A stretch of 64,000 nucleotides of DNA, from NCBI RefSeq assembly GCF_007860015.1, contig NZ_SJPS01000001.1, positions 1,302,001 through 1,366,000 of the forward strand, read 5' to 3'. The position numbers and the translations under genes are program-made. Source of the stretch: Bythopirellula polymerisocia. Its GTDB lineage: Bacteria; Planctomycetota; Planctomycetia; Pirellulales; Lacipirellulaceae. The notes under the pieces were generated by a model that was not told the DNA's origin, ran no database searches, and saw only the letters and a list, made by a program, of their open reading frames with translations. This document shows, piece by piece, positions 49,920 to 59,310 of the stretch; position 1 is the stretch's first letter, and each line of letters begins with the position of its first letter.

Positions 49920-51908
49920 TCAAGCACTTGCCCGAATGTCGAGGTGTGCCAACCGACAGAAGAGTTCACACCGCAGGGCGAGTTCGTCGAACGTTCCCAC
50001 GTCGACGATACGACCCGCGTCCATCACCACGATGCGGTCGGCCAGTGTGAGGGTGTTGGGTCGATGGGTAATCATAAAGGCCGTGCGGCCTTGTATGAAT
50101 CGTTCGAGCACTTCGTGAATGAGCCGTTCGCTCTCGACATCGATCTGGCTGGTGGCCTCGTCGAGGATCAGAATCTCCGGATTTCGCAGAATCGCCCGCG
50201 CGAGGGCCAGTCGCTGTCGCTGTCCGCCGGAGAGTCGATTGCCGCTCGGCCCGCAGAGGGTTTGATACCCCTCGGCCAGCGTGCTGGTGACAAACCGATG
50301 GGCGTGGGCCTGCTGGGCAGCTTCGATGATCTGGTCCATCGTTGCCCCGGGGGAACCGTAGCGGATGTTATTCGCCACCGTATCGTCGAACAGCAGCGTT
50401 TCCTGGGTGACCACGCCGATCCGCTCGCGCAGGTCGGGCAGGCGCATGTCTCGCAGGTCGATGCCACCGATGGTGACGTTACCCTCGTTGGGGTCGTAGA
50501 ACCTTGGCAGAAGATTCATGAGCGTCGATTTTCCGCACCCGTTGGGGCCCACGATCGCGATGGTTTCACCCGAGTCAACACTCAGGCTCACATTGTCGAG
50601 GACCAACTCGCTTGGTTGATAGGAGAAGGCGACTTCATTGAAATGAATCGGTCCCAAGCGGGCAGGGAGTTTCTTTGGTTGCAGGGGGAGTTGCAGTTTC
50701 GTCTCGCGGTCCATGAGTTCGTAGATGCGATCGCTGGACGCAGAGGCCCGTTGCAAATAATTGAACACGCTCGAGAGGCGACGACTCGGTTCGATGATTC
50801 CAGCCAGCATGGCATAGAACGCGGTAAGCATTCCATGCGAAAGGGGATGGGAGCTGATGCGAATTCCATACAGGTGGGTCTGTTGATTGAGCACCAGATA
50901 GCCTCCTGCTGCGACCACGCCGACGATGATCATCAGCCCGATCAATTCCGTCGTCGGGCTTACCAGCGAATCGTAGAACGCGATCCGCATCGAGCGCCGA
51001 TAGTATTGCCGCGAGATGCGGTGGAACCGACTCCGCTCGTGGGATTCCATCGTGAAAGCCTTGATCACCTTGATGCCGTCAAAGGTCTCTTCGAGGTGTT
51101 CGTAGACACTCGAGAGTTCCTGCATTGCCCGGCGATTAGCCCGTTTGAGCGACTTGGCCAGCCAGTGAATAGCGTAGATCGCCGGGGGGGCACAGATCGC
51201 GGTGATCAACAATAGTTGCCAGCTAATCATGGCCGCACCGATCAAGCATGCGATCATCTTGAGTGGTTCACGAATCGCCATCCCGTACAGGGCTTGGGTC
51301 CCCAGGCAGATCCATTCCATGTCCGAAGTGAATCGGGTCATCAAGTCGCCATTGGAGGTTTGGCGAAGTGTTCCCAGATCAAGCCGCATGGTTCGTCGAT
51401 AGAACTGCTTGCGGAGTTCCAGCAGCGTGAGGTGCCCGAGCTTCGAGACGAGCAGACTATTGATTACCCGCAGCCAACCCTTGAGAATGGTGCTGATGAC
51501 TATCATGAGGCAGATCCCCATGAGTGTGCCAAACGGCGTCGAGGGAAGCCGCTTTTTCGCAACCGGCAAGGCCCATTGATAGGAAGCGAGCCATTGTTCG
51601 TTCGACTTTTTGTCCTGCAGCAAGCCAGCTAGCTGGGCACGGGTGGCTGGGGAATCGGCGGCCGCAAGATGCTCCTTGCAAGCAGCGATTTCCCTATCTA
51701 ATTCCGCTAGCTGGGCATTGGTGTCATCAATCCAGCTGGAGATCAGCCCCGGAATAGCCTTGCCATGCATCACCCCATCGACGACCGGCATAAGCGCCGA
51801 AAAATTGGCAGCCCACAGCACGGCAATCCCCAGCGAGCAGAAGATCGACGCGATAACTGTCAGTCGATAACGCAGGGCGATGTGGGCCACACGCGCAAAA
51901 TTGTTCAT
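49920..51908 (-). CDS. ABC exporter, fused membrane and ATPase domains (MsbA-like)
   Basis: A 662-residue half-transporter that should act as a homodimer. The membrane domain (~1-370) has six hydrophobic helices with a long extracytoplasmic, coiled-coil-like insertion after the first ('QLAELDREIAACKEHLAAAD'), which is unusual for MsbA-type proteins. The ATPase domain (~415-655) has Walker A 'VGPNGCGKSTLMNLL', Q-loop region 'RIGVVTQETLLF', signature 'RLSGGQRQRLALARA', Walker B 'ILILDEATSQID' and His in 'FMITHRPN'. The substrate could be lipid, lipopolysaccharide or a peptide; nothing adjacent decides it. It has its own upstream region and faces away from the Cys-rich lipoprotein gene. Confidence 0.94.
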   Translation of the reverse strand: MNNFARVAHIALRYRLTVIASIFCSLGIAVLWAANFSALMPVVDGVMHGKAIPGLISSWIDDTNAQLAELDREIAACKEHLAAADSPATRAQLAGLLQDKKSNEQWLASYQWALPVAKKRLPSTPFGTLMGICLMIVISTILKGWLRVINSLLVSKLGHLTLLELRKQFYRRTMRLDLGTLRQTSNGDLMTRFTSDMEWICLGTQALYGMAIREPLKMIACLIGAAMISWQLLLITAICAPPAIYAIHWLAKSLKRANRRAMQELSSVYEHLEETFDGIKVIKAFTMESHERSRFHRISRQYYRRSMRIAFYDSLVSPTTELIGLMIIVGVVAAGGYLVLNQQTHLYGIRISSHPLSHGMLTAFYAMLAGIIEPSRRLSSVFNYLQRASASSDRIYELMDRETKLQLPLQPKKLPARLGPIHFNEVAFSYQPSELVLDNVSLSVDSGETIAIVGPNGCGKSTLMNLLPRFYDPNEGNVTIGGIDLRDMRLPDLRERIGVVTQETLLFDDTVANNIRYGSPGATMDQIIEAAQQAHAHRFVTSTLAEGYQTLCGPSGNRLSGGQRQRLALARAILRNPEILILDEATSQIDVESERLIHEVLERFIQGRTAFMITHRPNTLTLADRIVVMDAGRIVDVGTFDELALRCELFCRLAHLDIRASA

Positions 51909-52193
51909 GGATCGTCCTTGACCACGGGGAGTCGCCGCCGAGCGAGAATTGCGGCAGGCCGATTTTTACCAGATTCGCCCTGGGTAACCAAGATCGCTCA
52001 TTGCTAGCACTGGAAGGCAACTCTATCGATTTGTTGGATTCTACCGATTCTTCCGTCGATACCAATTTTACGAGATTGCTCTCTCCCGGCACGCCCCGTA
52101 GCGCGTCGGTGCGTAGCGGTGCGAAGGATTGGATTCGCCCTGCATTTTAACAAAATTCGAGCAACTCCGTTCTTGCAATCAGGGGGGATTCTG

Positions 52194-52853
52194 ATGAAAC
52201 AATTCTTGGTCTGCGTTGCCATTCTTGCGATGGTGACCACCGGCTGTGCCGGAAATCGTATGCTCGGTGGTGGTTGTGGCGGGCAAGCGTGCGGGGTAAC
52301 GACCTCTCAAAGGGCTCCTCGGCCCGCACTTCGCAGCAATCAATTCTGCGGGACGCAGCAGTGTTCTTATGACGGCTGCTGCGATGCCGGTTGCGGTTGC
52401 GATACCTGCAGTGATGCTTGCTGCGGTTGCGATGCGTCGTGTGGATGCGATGCCTCATGTGGATGCGACATCTGTTGTGAGCCTTCTTGCGGTGGCTGTG
52501 CCTCGTGCACTGACGGCTGCTGCGACCCGTATGGCAATGGCTGCTCAGGTGGCTGCCAAATGGGTGGTGGCCGCTGCGGAATGGGCAATGGTGGCATGTG
52601 CGGCAATGGCGGCATAGGCAATGGTGGCCGCACTATGTGCGGAGCCTGTGGTGGCCGCGGCTGCGGAGCCTGTGGCGGATGTGGGTTCGTAGGAGCCATC
52701 GCTAGTGGATTCTGCCCGCATGCGGGTGGTTATCCCGAGAGCTACAACTTCACCCCAGGACCACCCGTAGGACAAACCGCCTATCCGTACTACACGGTCC
52801 GCGGCCCACGCGACTTCCTGCAGAACAACCCGCCCTCGATCGGGCCCTATTGA
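52194..52853 (+). CDS. Cys/Gly-rich lipoprotein
   Basis: A 219-residue lipoprotein: 'QFLVCVAILAMVTTGC' with lipid site Cys18, started at ATG 52194 with a strong upstream AGGGGGG ribosome-binding sequence. About forty cysteines crowd residues ~50-180 in short units such as CGCDASCGCDASCGCD and CGACGGRGCGACGGCG; Gly and Met-Gly runs follow. The C-terminal ~45 residues are different, Pro/Tyr-rich ('PPVGQTAYPYYTVRGPRD'). The frame is kept intact across the repeats, and the repeats are not exact at DNA level, so selection on the protein is likely. It may bind metal or form a disulfide-linked surface layer; both are guesses. Confidence 0.85.
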   Translation: MKQFLVCVAILAMVTTGCAGNRMLGGGCGGQACGVTTSQRAPRPALRSNQFCGTQQCSYDGCCDAGCGCDTCSDACCGCDASCGCDASCGCDICCEPSCGGCASCTDGCCDPYGNGCSGGCQMGGGRCGMGNGGMCGNGGIGNGGRTMCGACGGRGCGACGGCGFVGAIASGFCPHAGGYPESYNFTPGPPVGQTAYPYYTVRGPRDFLQNNPPSIGPY

Positions 52854-52896
52854 GATCGCGTTGACGAATCAGAGCGTGGAGGGAAACACGCACTCT

Positions 52897-52945
52897 AGCC
52901 AGTCGCCTGTGCAGGGATGCACGATTAAGGCGACTGGCTTTTTTG
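52897..52945 (+). terminator. Terminator of the Cys-rich lipoprotein gene
   Basis: AGCCAGTCGCCT and AGGCGACTGGCT pair perfectly over 12 bp, followed by six T. The loop is 19 bases and contains a smaller hairpin (TGCAGGGATGCA). Confidence 0.92.
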
Positions 52946-52998
52946 ATGCGCGGAGGCATTTGGTGCCATTTCTTTTGGGTCGCGGCTGATCGGTTCTA

Positions 52999-55596
52999 CT
53001 ATCTGACTTGCAACGCTGGACTGAGCAGTTTGTCGATGCGCACGAATTCGTAGCCGCGTTGTTGGAGCACTTCTACCAATTCACCTAGCTTGTCGTACAT
53101 CTTGTCTTTGCGAGTCGTTCCCAGGTGGAGTAACAGTAGGTGGCCATTGAGACCGGTTGTTTCGCTGTTTTCGTAAGCGAGAATCTCTTGCAGGAGTTGG
53201 TCTGAAGTGCGGTAGGCCTGGTGTTCTTCGGGGGCAAAGTCGCGATGCGAACCGCTACCGAGGGTAAAATTGATCATCTGGCATCCCAGTTCTTTGGCCC
53301 AGAGGGTGTGCTGGGCGTTGTGCCACTCAAACGGAGGCACAAAGTAGATTGGCTCACTCCGGTCGGCCCCCAGTTCGCCGAGTTCGGCCAGGTTACGATA
53401 AAGGTCAGCCTGAAAGCGTTCTTTAGAAACGAGAGATTTCTGGCGCTCCTCCCACGGAGCGTAGAGCAGGTGTCCATCCGAATGGGGTCCGACATAGTGG
53501 CCGGCTTCTAAGGCACTCCGTGTCCAATCTCGCATCGACGGTGCATCGAGCGCTTTGCCGGTCAAAAAGAACGCGGCTGGGATGTTGTGTTCGGCCAAGG
53601 TATTGAAAACCGATTCTGCACCGTCGACATGTTCGTCGGCCGTAAACAAGAGAGCCAACTTCTTGTCTGTGGGAGACGCTCTTCGGATCGCACCTGCATC
53701 GAGCTGAAAATCGGCTGCAGGGCTTAGCACTCGACGCGCGACAGCCTGCCTCGCTTCGTTCGGAGCGATGCCGAAGTGTGCCATCATGAAGATTGCATCC
53801 GCAGTACCATCCATCGTGGGTTCGTTGGTTGAGTAGTCGCCGATGTCATCATGATAGACGACATGGGTGTTCTGAAATTCGGCGAATTCATCCTCGTTTT
53901 CGAGGTGCAGTCCTAGGAGGCTCTCGTAGACCTTTGCGTAAACAGGGCCATCCACCAGGCCTCCAGGTACTGCGCGGCGTGTGAGTTTCCAGATCGCGGT
54001 GTGAACGTCCTCTGGGGACTCGCCGTCGTGAGGGATTCCAGTGAACATGGCAGTACCCCACGGGTTGCGGCCAAAGAGCCAGTCACGTTGGGCCAGCATG
54101 TGGTGATGGTATTTCAGGTCGCCGGTCATCCGCTCGTAGAGCAAGATCTGAGTGATGAGCGCCGTGGTCAAATTGTTGGAACACCAAATAAAAGGTACTC
54201 CCACGCCGAACGCATTCTTGTTGGCTCGGGCAATCGTAGCTTCGATGCCTGAGCGATAGTAATCAGCTAACTTAGCCTGCTGCTCGGTGTCGGCATGGGG
54301 GTACAACGCAAAGTGGCCGACGTTCAGGAAGGGATAGTACTGATAATGGCCCGCAGTTTCGAGCGGCATCCAAGAGGTGTCAGCGGCCAGGTGTGCATAG
54401 TGGATCGCTGCCTCGAGAAATGCCTCTTCGCCTGTGGCGGTATAGAGTTCGGCGGCAGCCCATTCCATGTCATCTGCCCAAGTCGTCTCACTGTAGCGAT
54501 AGGGGGCACCATAAGAATTGCCTTGTTGGACTCCTTCTTTCGCCTTTCCCATCGCATAGAATTCTCGTGCGGCTTGGAGGCAACGGGCAGCGAATACGGG
54601 GTCATGTAAGTCCTCCTTCCAAATTTGGTGAGCCAGTGCCATGGCGACTGCACAACGGCCCGCGATGTTTGCCAAACCAGTTGATTCGCTTTTGAACTCG
54701 CGCAAACCCTGAGGCTTACCGTCCGCGCCGTAGACAACGCGGTAACTATTCGGACCCCAACCATAATCTGACGTATCCTGATCGGGCATTTTCCATCCGT
54801 TGTGGTCTCGGTCGTCGGCGACTTGATGGTAGAGTTCGTCGGCGCTTGGATGCAGTTTGAAAAGCCAATCCAATCCCCAGCGGGCTTCATCGAGGACGTC
54901 AGGGATCTGGTTGGGGAGAGGATGCCCCAATCGATCGGTACGATCATCGAATTTGGTAGGTTCAAGACGATAGGCCAGCAGCATTCGTGCAGTGGCATTG
55001 CTGCCCGTAAGTAGATATTTGAGTTGGTCACCCGCGTCGTGCCATCCTCCGCTGGAGTCGACAAACGTGCCTGCAGGGAGTGGGCCAAATGCGGTTCTGC
55101 CATCCCGCTGGTGGCAGACCAGATCAAGCACCGGGTTGTAGCCACAGCGCTGTTGCCGCATAAATCGCAGCAGTGATTCGACGTTATTCCCATAGGCATC
55201 TTCGCCGATGGTAAATGGGCGCGATACTTCTCCCGAGTTGTCGATCTTGAGCCGATAGCGACCCGGTGCGGAAAACTTACTGAAATCGAGTTGATAGTGA
55301 TGGTCAAAAGTTCCCCAACCTGGTGCGGGTGAGGGAGCGATGGTTTCTGAGAAGACGACTTTGCCTGATGGTACCTCCAGGAGAGCAAACTCTCCCTCAA
55401 CGGGATTATGGGAGAAGGCTATCGCGACTTTGACATCCTCGGGTTGATAGCCTACCTGATTGACCCTCAGATGTACGGAGTCGCCAGCAGAGAGATAGCC
55501 GATATTGCTTGTCAGCGAGAGTAGACCCACGAGAGATATCGACACTAGGTGTTGGAAGGAGGGCTGAGATTTCATCTCTTTGGTTCTTCTAGACAA
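52999..55596 (-). CDS. GH9 glycoside hydrolase fused to a polysaccharide deacetylase-like domain
   Basis: An 865-residue exported enzyme. Signal segment ~10-38; an ATG at 55575 is an alternative start. An immunoglobulin-like cellulase N-domain (~40-130, 'LRVNQVGYQPEDVKVAI') precedes a GH9 (alpha/alpha)6 domain with 'GGWHDAGD' (Asp187, Asp190) and, near residue 595, 'DIGDYSTNEPTMDGTADAIF', which carries the acid Glu in 'NE'. The C-terminal ~215 residues form a NodB/CE4-like domain: 'ALLFTADEHVDG' in the position of T-F-D-D-G, 'GPHSDGH' for H-[ST]-x-x-H, 'IYFVPPFEWH' for the R-x-P strand, and 'GHLLLLHLGT' at the end. Both active-site sets look plausible, though motif 1 has Asp-Glu instead of Asp-Asp. 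Probable target: plant or algal polysaccharide carrying ester groups. Confidence 0.9.
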   Translation of the reverse strand: MSRRTKEMKSQPSFQHLVSISLVGLLSLTSNIGYLSAGDSVHLRVNQVGYQPEDVKVAIAFSHNPVEGEFALLEVPSGKVVFSETIAPSPAPGWGTFDHHYQLDFSKFSAPGRYRLKIDNSGEVSRPFTIGEDAYGNNVESLLRFMRQQRCGYNPVLDLVCHQRDGRTAFGPLPAGTFVDSSGGWHDAGDQLKYLLTGSNATARMLLAYRLEPTKFDDRTDRLGHPLPNQIPDVLDEARWGLDWLFKLHPSADELYHQVADDRDHNGWKMPDQDTSDYGWGPNSYRVVYGADGKPQGLREFKSESTGLANIAGRCAVAMALAHQIWKEDLHDPVFAARCLQAAREFYAMGKAKEGVQQGNSYGAPYRYSETTWADDMEWAAAELYTATGEEAFLEAAIHYAHLAADTSWMPLETAGHYQYYPFLNVGHFALYPHADTEQQAKLADYYRSGIEATIARANKNAFGVGVPFIWCSNNLTTALITQILLYERMTGDLKYHHHMLAQRDWLFGRNPWGTAMFTGIPHDGESPEDVHTAIWKLTRRAVPGGLVDGPVYAKVYESLLGLHLENEDEFAEFQNTHVVYHDDIGDYSTNEPTMDGTADAIFMMAHFGIAPNEARQAVARRVLSPAADFQLDAGAIRRASPTDKKLALLFTADEHVDGAESVFNTLAEHNIPAAFFLTGKALDAPSMRDWTRSALEAGHYVGPHSDGHLLYAPWEERQKSLVSKERFQADLYRNLAELGELGADRSEPIYFVPPFEWHNAQHTLWAKELGCQMINFTLGSGSHRDFAPEEHQAYRTSDQLLQEILAYENSETTGLNGHLLLLHLGTTRKDKMYDKLGELVEVLQQRGYEFVRIDKLLSPALQVR

Positions 55597-55840
55597 TTTT
55601 ATTGGCTGTTTGAAATAGATTAGAGTCTAAGCGTGTACGAATCACTTGCACAATGCTTGCAGCTTTTTTGGGCTGATCAGGGTGCGCTCTCGCACAAGTT
55701 TTTTCGGGTCGCGGCTCAATGGTAGCAGGAGTGCCGGGTCGACAAGGTCAACTGATTGACCCTGCTTTGGTGCGGGAGTAGGATCGATGCGTTGATCCGT
55801 TTTAAACAATAACGCTCAGTCGACTAAGGAGGAATCTGAT

Positions 55841-56743
55841 ATGAAGCGAATGGTTTGGGGAATAGTGGCCGTCCTCTTCGCGGTGTGTGGGTCTGAGGCG
55901 GCTATTGCGGCTGATGGTGCGGCGGACAAGGCAGCGATCGAAAAATCGGTTGCATCGTATGTGGCCGCGTTCAATGCGCATGATTCTGCTGCGTTGGCTG
56001 CGCATTGGTCGCCGGAGGCGGTATATACCAATCCGCGAACGGGAGACCAATTGTTCGGCCAAGAGGCGATTAAGCAGGAGTTCGACGCTCTTCTTGCTGA
56101 GGCGAAGGACGCCAAACTAGATGTCGCCGTGACTTCGATCGACTTTGTGTCACCCCAGGTCGCAGTCGAGAATGGTGTGGCGACCGTGACGGGGTCGAAA
56201 GGTGAGGCGGAAGTCACAAGCTATCAGGCAGTGCATATCAAACAGGGGGGCAAGTGGTTGTTGGATCGGGTGAGTGAAGAAGAAGTCGTCGCAACTTCCT
56301 CGCACTACGATCAGCTCAAAGACCTTGAGTGGATGATCGGTACTTGGTTGGACGCTGATGGTGAGAATCAAATCGAGACGACTTGTCAGTGGACACGCAA
56401 CAACAATTTCATGCTGCGAGCTTTCAAAGTAAGCGTCGAAGACCAAATCGATACGTCGGGACTGCAGTTAATCGGCTGGGATCCGGCGCAAGGCAAAATT
56501 CGCTCCTGGGCCTTCGATTCCAATGGTGGCTTTGCCGAGGGGACCTGGACCAGGAAGAAAGACCGTTGGCTCATAGATTCCAATGCTACCTTGCCTGATG
56601 GCCAGATGGCCTCTTCGATGAACATCATGACCAAGATTGATGAGAACACATTTGGGTGGCAAATGACGGGCCGAGAGGTGGATGGCAAGATCTTGCCAAA
56701 TATCAACGAGGTGAAAGTGTCGCGAGTTACTGTGCCGGAGTAG
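55841..56743 (+). CDS. Exported SnoaL/NTF2-like protein
   Basis: A 300-residue exported protein with a signal peptide (~1-24, 'VLFAVCGSEAAIAADG') and a very strong ribosome-binding site (AAGGAGGAA, 8 bases before the ATG). Residues ~30-150 form an NTF2-like domain of the SgcJ/EcaC or DUF4440 type ('SVASYVAAFNAHDSAALAAHW', 'DAKLDVAVTSIDFVSPQVAV', 'AVHIKQGGKWLLDRV'). The C-terminal half ('LEWMIGTWLDADGENQIETT', 'GLQLIGWDPAQGKIRSWAFD') is a lipocalin-like domain resembling DUF1579. Each is a known small-molecule-binding fold; a ligand or reaction cannot be assigned. The same two-domain combination is seen in planctomycetes. Confidence 0.88.
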   Translation: MKRMVWGIVAVLFAVCGSEAAIAADGAADKAAIEKSVASYVAAFNAHDSAALAAHWSPEAVYTNPRTGDQLFGQEAIKQEFDALLAEAKDAKLDVAVTSIDFVSPQVAVENGVATVTGSKGEAEVTSYQAVHIKQGGKWLLDRVSEEEVVATSSHYDQLKDLEWMIGTWLDADGENQIETTCQWTRNNNFMLRAFKVSVEDQIDTSGLQLIGWDPAQGKIRSWAFDSNGGFAEGTWTRKKDRWLIDSNATLPDGQMASSMNIMTKIDENTFGWQMTGREVDGKILPNINEVKVSRVTVPE

Positions 56744-56855
56744 ACAGGCCATTGAGCCACGGATTGGCACGGATGAAACAGGAGAGGATACGTCTCCGTC
56801 AGTGTTATGACTTACGCTTACTCAATTTGATACTCAGTGAAGAATGGATAGATCG

Positions 56856-58331
56856 ATGAACAAAACCTTAAAAATATTGATCGTTGGTTGGGCCATGGTT
56901 GCTTTGCCGCTTAACGATGCCCTCGCTCGTGGTGGTCGCGGAGGAGGGGGCGGCGGACGTGGTGGCGGTGGTGGTGGAAGATCGTTTTCTGGAGGAGGAA
57001 TGGGTGGCGGCATGTCTCGGCCTACTCCCTCTCCTAGTCGATCTCCGACTATGAGTCCGCAATCAAGACCGAGTACTAGTGGATCCAGGTCGCCCGGTGC
57101 AGGACGACCAACCACCGGAGCCGTAGGTCAAGGAGGTCGAGTTGGCACAGGGGCTGGTCAAGCTGGTCGGGGTGGCCAATTTGGCGTTGGCGGTCAAGCT
57201 GGTGCGGGTGGTCGTGCTTCCGGTGGCTTTGGACAGGGGGGCCATGCGACGCAGTCCCAGTTGCAAAGTTTCTTGAATCTCCCTGGTGGTGGAGCACAGG
57301 CGGGCAATCGCGCGGGGGCAGCAGGAGAACGATTTGGTGCCTCGGCGGCAACTCGCCCGGCAGGTGCGAATTCGGCGGTGGCAGACTTCCTGTCAGGCTC
57401 TGGAGCTGGCGCCACATCAAGAGGGACAATTGCCGGTGACCGGGCAGACAACATTGGTCAACGGACCGACGCACGCTCAGATTTTCGAGATAGTCGTGGT
57501 GAAAATCGTGATTTCGCTTCTGACAATCGCCAAGATCGCGTTTCCGATCGCGGAGATCGCCAATCGGTTCGTGTTGATAATCGTGGGGATCTGCGCTCCA
57601 GCATGGCAGACAATCGGGGAGATCGACGGACCGTAAGGCAGCAGCAGCTTGGCGAACATGCCGACCACATTCGCGATGAATTGAATGACCATTATCACGA
57701 CCACTTATTCGATGATTTTTGGGCAAACAATCCTCGTGCCCATTATCGATTCCATCAAAACCCTGTCTTCTGGAGTTGGGCAACCTATGCCACGCTCTCG
57801 GCGTTTATGCCGTGGAACTGGGGATCTGCTGCGACCTACGACTATGGGTCAGGCGGCAACGTCTACTATGAGGGAGATACAGTCTACGCCAACGGCGAAC
57901 AGATTCCCGCCCAGGAATATGCCCAACAGGCCGAACAGATTGCAACGTCTGCTCCAGAAGTTGCGAATCCAGACGACATGGAGTGGCTTCCCTTGGGTGT
58001 GTTTGCAATTACGAAAGACAAGGATTCGAACGCTGTCCCCAATATGTTCTTGCAACTCGCCGTGAGCAAGGAAGGTATCATTGCCGGTACCTACCAGAAC
58101 AAGACAACCGATCAAACGCAGTCGGTGGATGGTATGGTCGATAAAGACAGCCAGCGTGCAGCCTGGGTTATTGGGGATCAGAAGACGCCGATCTTTGAAA
58201 CGGGGATCGCAAACCTCACGCAAAATGAAACGACGATGCTCGTCCACTTTGAGGACGGCAGTACACAACAGTGGCTGATGGTGAGGATTGACAACCCCGA
58301 TGCGGCGAAGGGGGCAACCGGGACGCAGTGA
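56856..58331 (+). CDS. Gly-rich exported hypothetical protein
   Basis: A 491-residue protein with a signal peptide ('LKILIVGWAMVALPLNDALA') and an extended low-complexity region (~27-220) of Gly, Arg, Ser and Gln ('RGGGGGGRGGGGGGRSFSGG', 'GQAGRGGQFGVGGQAG'). Then come about five short repeats based on D-N-R-G-D-R ('DNRQDRVSDRGDRQSVRVDN'), and a globular C-terminal domain (~275-490) with 'WANNPRAHYRFHQNPVFW' and 'FAITKDKDSNAVPNMFLQLAVSK', resembling planctomycete exported proteins of unknown function. The start at 56856 is preferred over the GTG-like longer frame. It precedes the dioxygenase gene; the stop codon lies 77 bp before that gene's ATG. Confidence 0.83.
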   Translation: MNKTLKILIVGWAMVALPLNDALARGGRGGGGGGRGGGGGGRSFSGGGMGGGMSRPTPSPSRSPTMSPQSRPSTSGSRSPGAGRPTTGAVGQGGRVGTGAGQAGRGGQFGVGGQAGAGGRASGGFGQGGHATQSQLQSFLNLPGGGAQAGNRAGAAGERFGASAATRPAGANSAVADFLSGSGAGATSRGTIAGDRADNIGQRTDARSDFRDSRGENRDFASDNRQDRVSDRGDRQSVRVDNRGDLRSSMADNRGDRRTVRQQQLGEHADHIRDELNDHYHDHLFDDFWANNPRAHYRFHQNPVFWSWATYATLSAFMPWNWGSAATYDYGSGGNVYYEGDTVYANGEQIPAQEYAQQAEQIATSAPEVANPDDMEWLPLGVFAITKDKDSNAVPNMFLQLAVSKEGIIAGTYQNKTTDQTQSVDGMVDKDSQRAAWVIGDQKTPIFETGIANLTQNETTMLVHFEDGSTQQWLMVRIDNPDAAKGATGTQ

Positions 58332-58408
58332 AAAAGGGGGGAGTCAAGTTGGATCTATCGACTATTCACAAACCGGTAAGCAATCTGTTTAACAACCAGG
58401 GGACTCAG

Positions 58409-59200
58409 ATGCCTCTAAAGTTGAATGACCAGCAGTTGGCCGATTTTCAGCGAGATGGATTTATCACAAACGTGCCGTTACTGAGCGGCGCTCAATGTGA
58501 TGCGCTCTGTGAGGAACTTGAAGAATTCTTTCAGCCGGGGCACGAGGGCTCGGAGTTGTGGTACGAATACCACTCGAACGAGTCCACAACCCCCGAGACG
58601 GCCTTGTTTCACGCTTTGGGCGCCTGGCGACTGCGGCCGGGATTTCACGATTTATTGTGGAACCTGGCTTTCGTAGAATCGTCGCGGCAACTTCTCAACG
58701 CTGCGCCTCGGTTCTGGCACGACCAACTTTTCTGCAAACCGGCCCATCACGGAGGAGTCGTTGCCTGGCACCAGGACTATTCTTACTGGACCCGCACGGA
58801 GCCGATGCAGCACCTCACGTGCTGGATTCCACTGGACGACTGCGACAAGGATAATGGATCGATTCAATATGTGGCCGGTAGTCATCGCTGGAAGCTGCTA
58901 CCGAGAACCGAGTTGGCTGGCGACATGGAAGGGATTCGCGAAGTGCTAGATGATGAGCAATGGGAAGCACTCTCCAACCCCACTGTGGTCACTGCAAAAC
59001 GGGGTCATGCGACGTTTCACCATCCGCTGATGGTGCATGGCTCGCAGGGCAACAGCAGCGCGCGGCCTCGGCGAGTGACCGTGGTCAATCTGGTCGCGGA
59101 TGGTGTCTGTAGTGTTAGCGACGAACCGCTCTTGGAGGGGGTGCCGGCGATTCCGCTCGGGGAGCCACTCGATGGGCAGTTTTTCCCGTTGTTGGGGTGA
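58409..59200 (+). CDS. Phytanoyl-CoA dioxygenase (PhyH) family protein
   Basis: A 263-residue Fe(II)/2-oxoglutarate dioxygenase. The metal triad is H-x-D in 'VVAWHQDYSYWT' (around residue 118) and the distal His in 'HHPLMVHGSQGN', followed by the 2-oxoglutarate-binding Arg in 'SARPRRVTVVNLV'. Other family hallmarks are 'FQRDGFITNVPLLS' at the N-terminus and 'DDCDKDNGSIQYVAGSHRW'. Substrate unknown; family members hydroxylate fatty acyl-CoA, amino acids or antibiotics. The ATG at 58409 with CAGGGG ahead is preferred over a GTG at 58328 that would overlap the upstream stop and add a non-family N-terminus. Confidence 0.93.
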   Translation: MPLKLNDQQLADFQRDGFITNVPLLSGAQCDALCEELEEFFQPGHEGSELWYEYHSNESTTPETALFHALGAWRLRPGFHDLLWNLAFVESSRQLLNAAPRFWHDQLFCKPAHHGGVVAWHQDYSYWTRTEPMQHLTCWIPLDDCDKDNGSIQYVAGSHRWKLLPRTELAGDMEGIREVLDDEQWEALSNPTVVTAKRGHATFHHPLMVHGSQGNSSARPRRVTVVNLVADGVCSVSDEPLLEGVPAIPLGEPLDGQFFPLLG

Positions 59201-59310
59201 CTCTAGATTGAGCGGGGCGACAGTTATCCGCGCTCTGTTCCGTCGAGCAGGAATCGACAGACGCGTCGCGGCTAACTTAATGACAAAAATCGGGGGAAAA
59301 CTCCGGTCAA

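Noticed and set aside
49944-51215. 423-codon open frame antisense to the ABC exporter
   Set aside because: It lies wholly within a well-supported gene on the other strand, lacks family motifs and has repetitive His/Asp/Gly composition typical of antisense of a GC-rich gene.
52377-52700. Trinucleotide-like repeat expansion in the Cys-rich gene
   Set aside because: The DNA repeats are imperfect and the protein pattern is better conserved than the DNA, so it is treated as a coding repeat rather than a satellite.
54324-55400. 358-codon minus-strand frame inside the GH9-deacetylase gene
   Set aside because: It overlaps the clearly real frame with GH9 motifs; its translation is Ser/Arg/Thr-rich and shadow-like.
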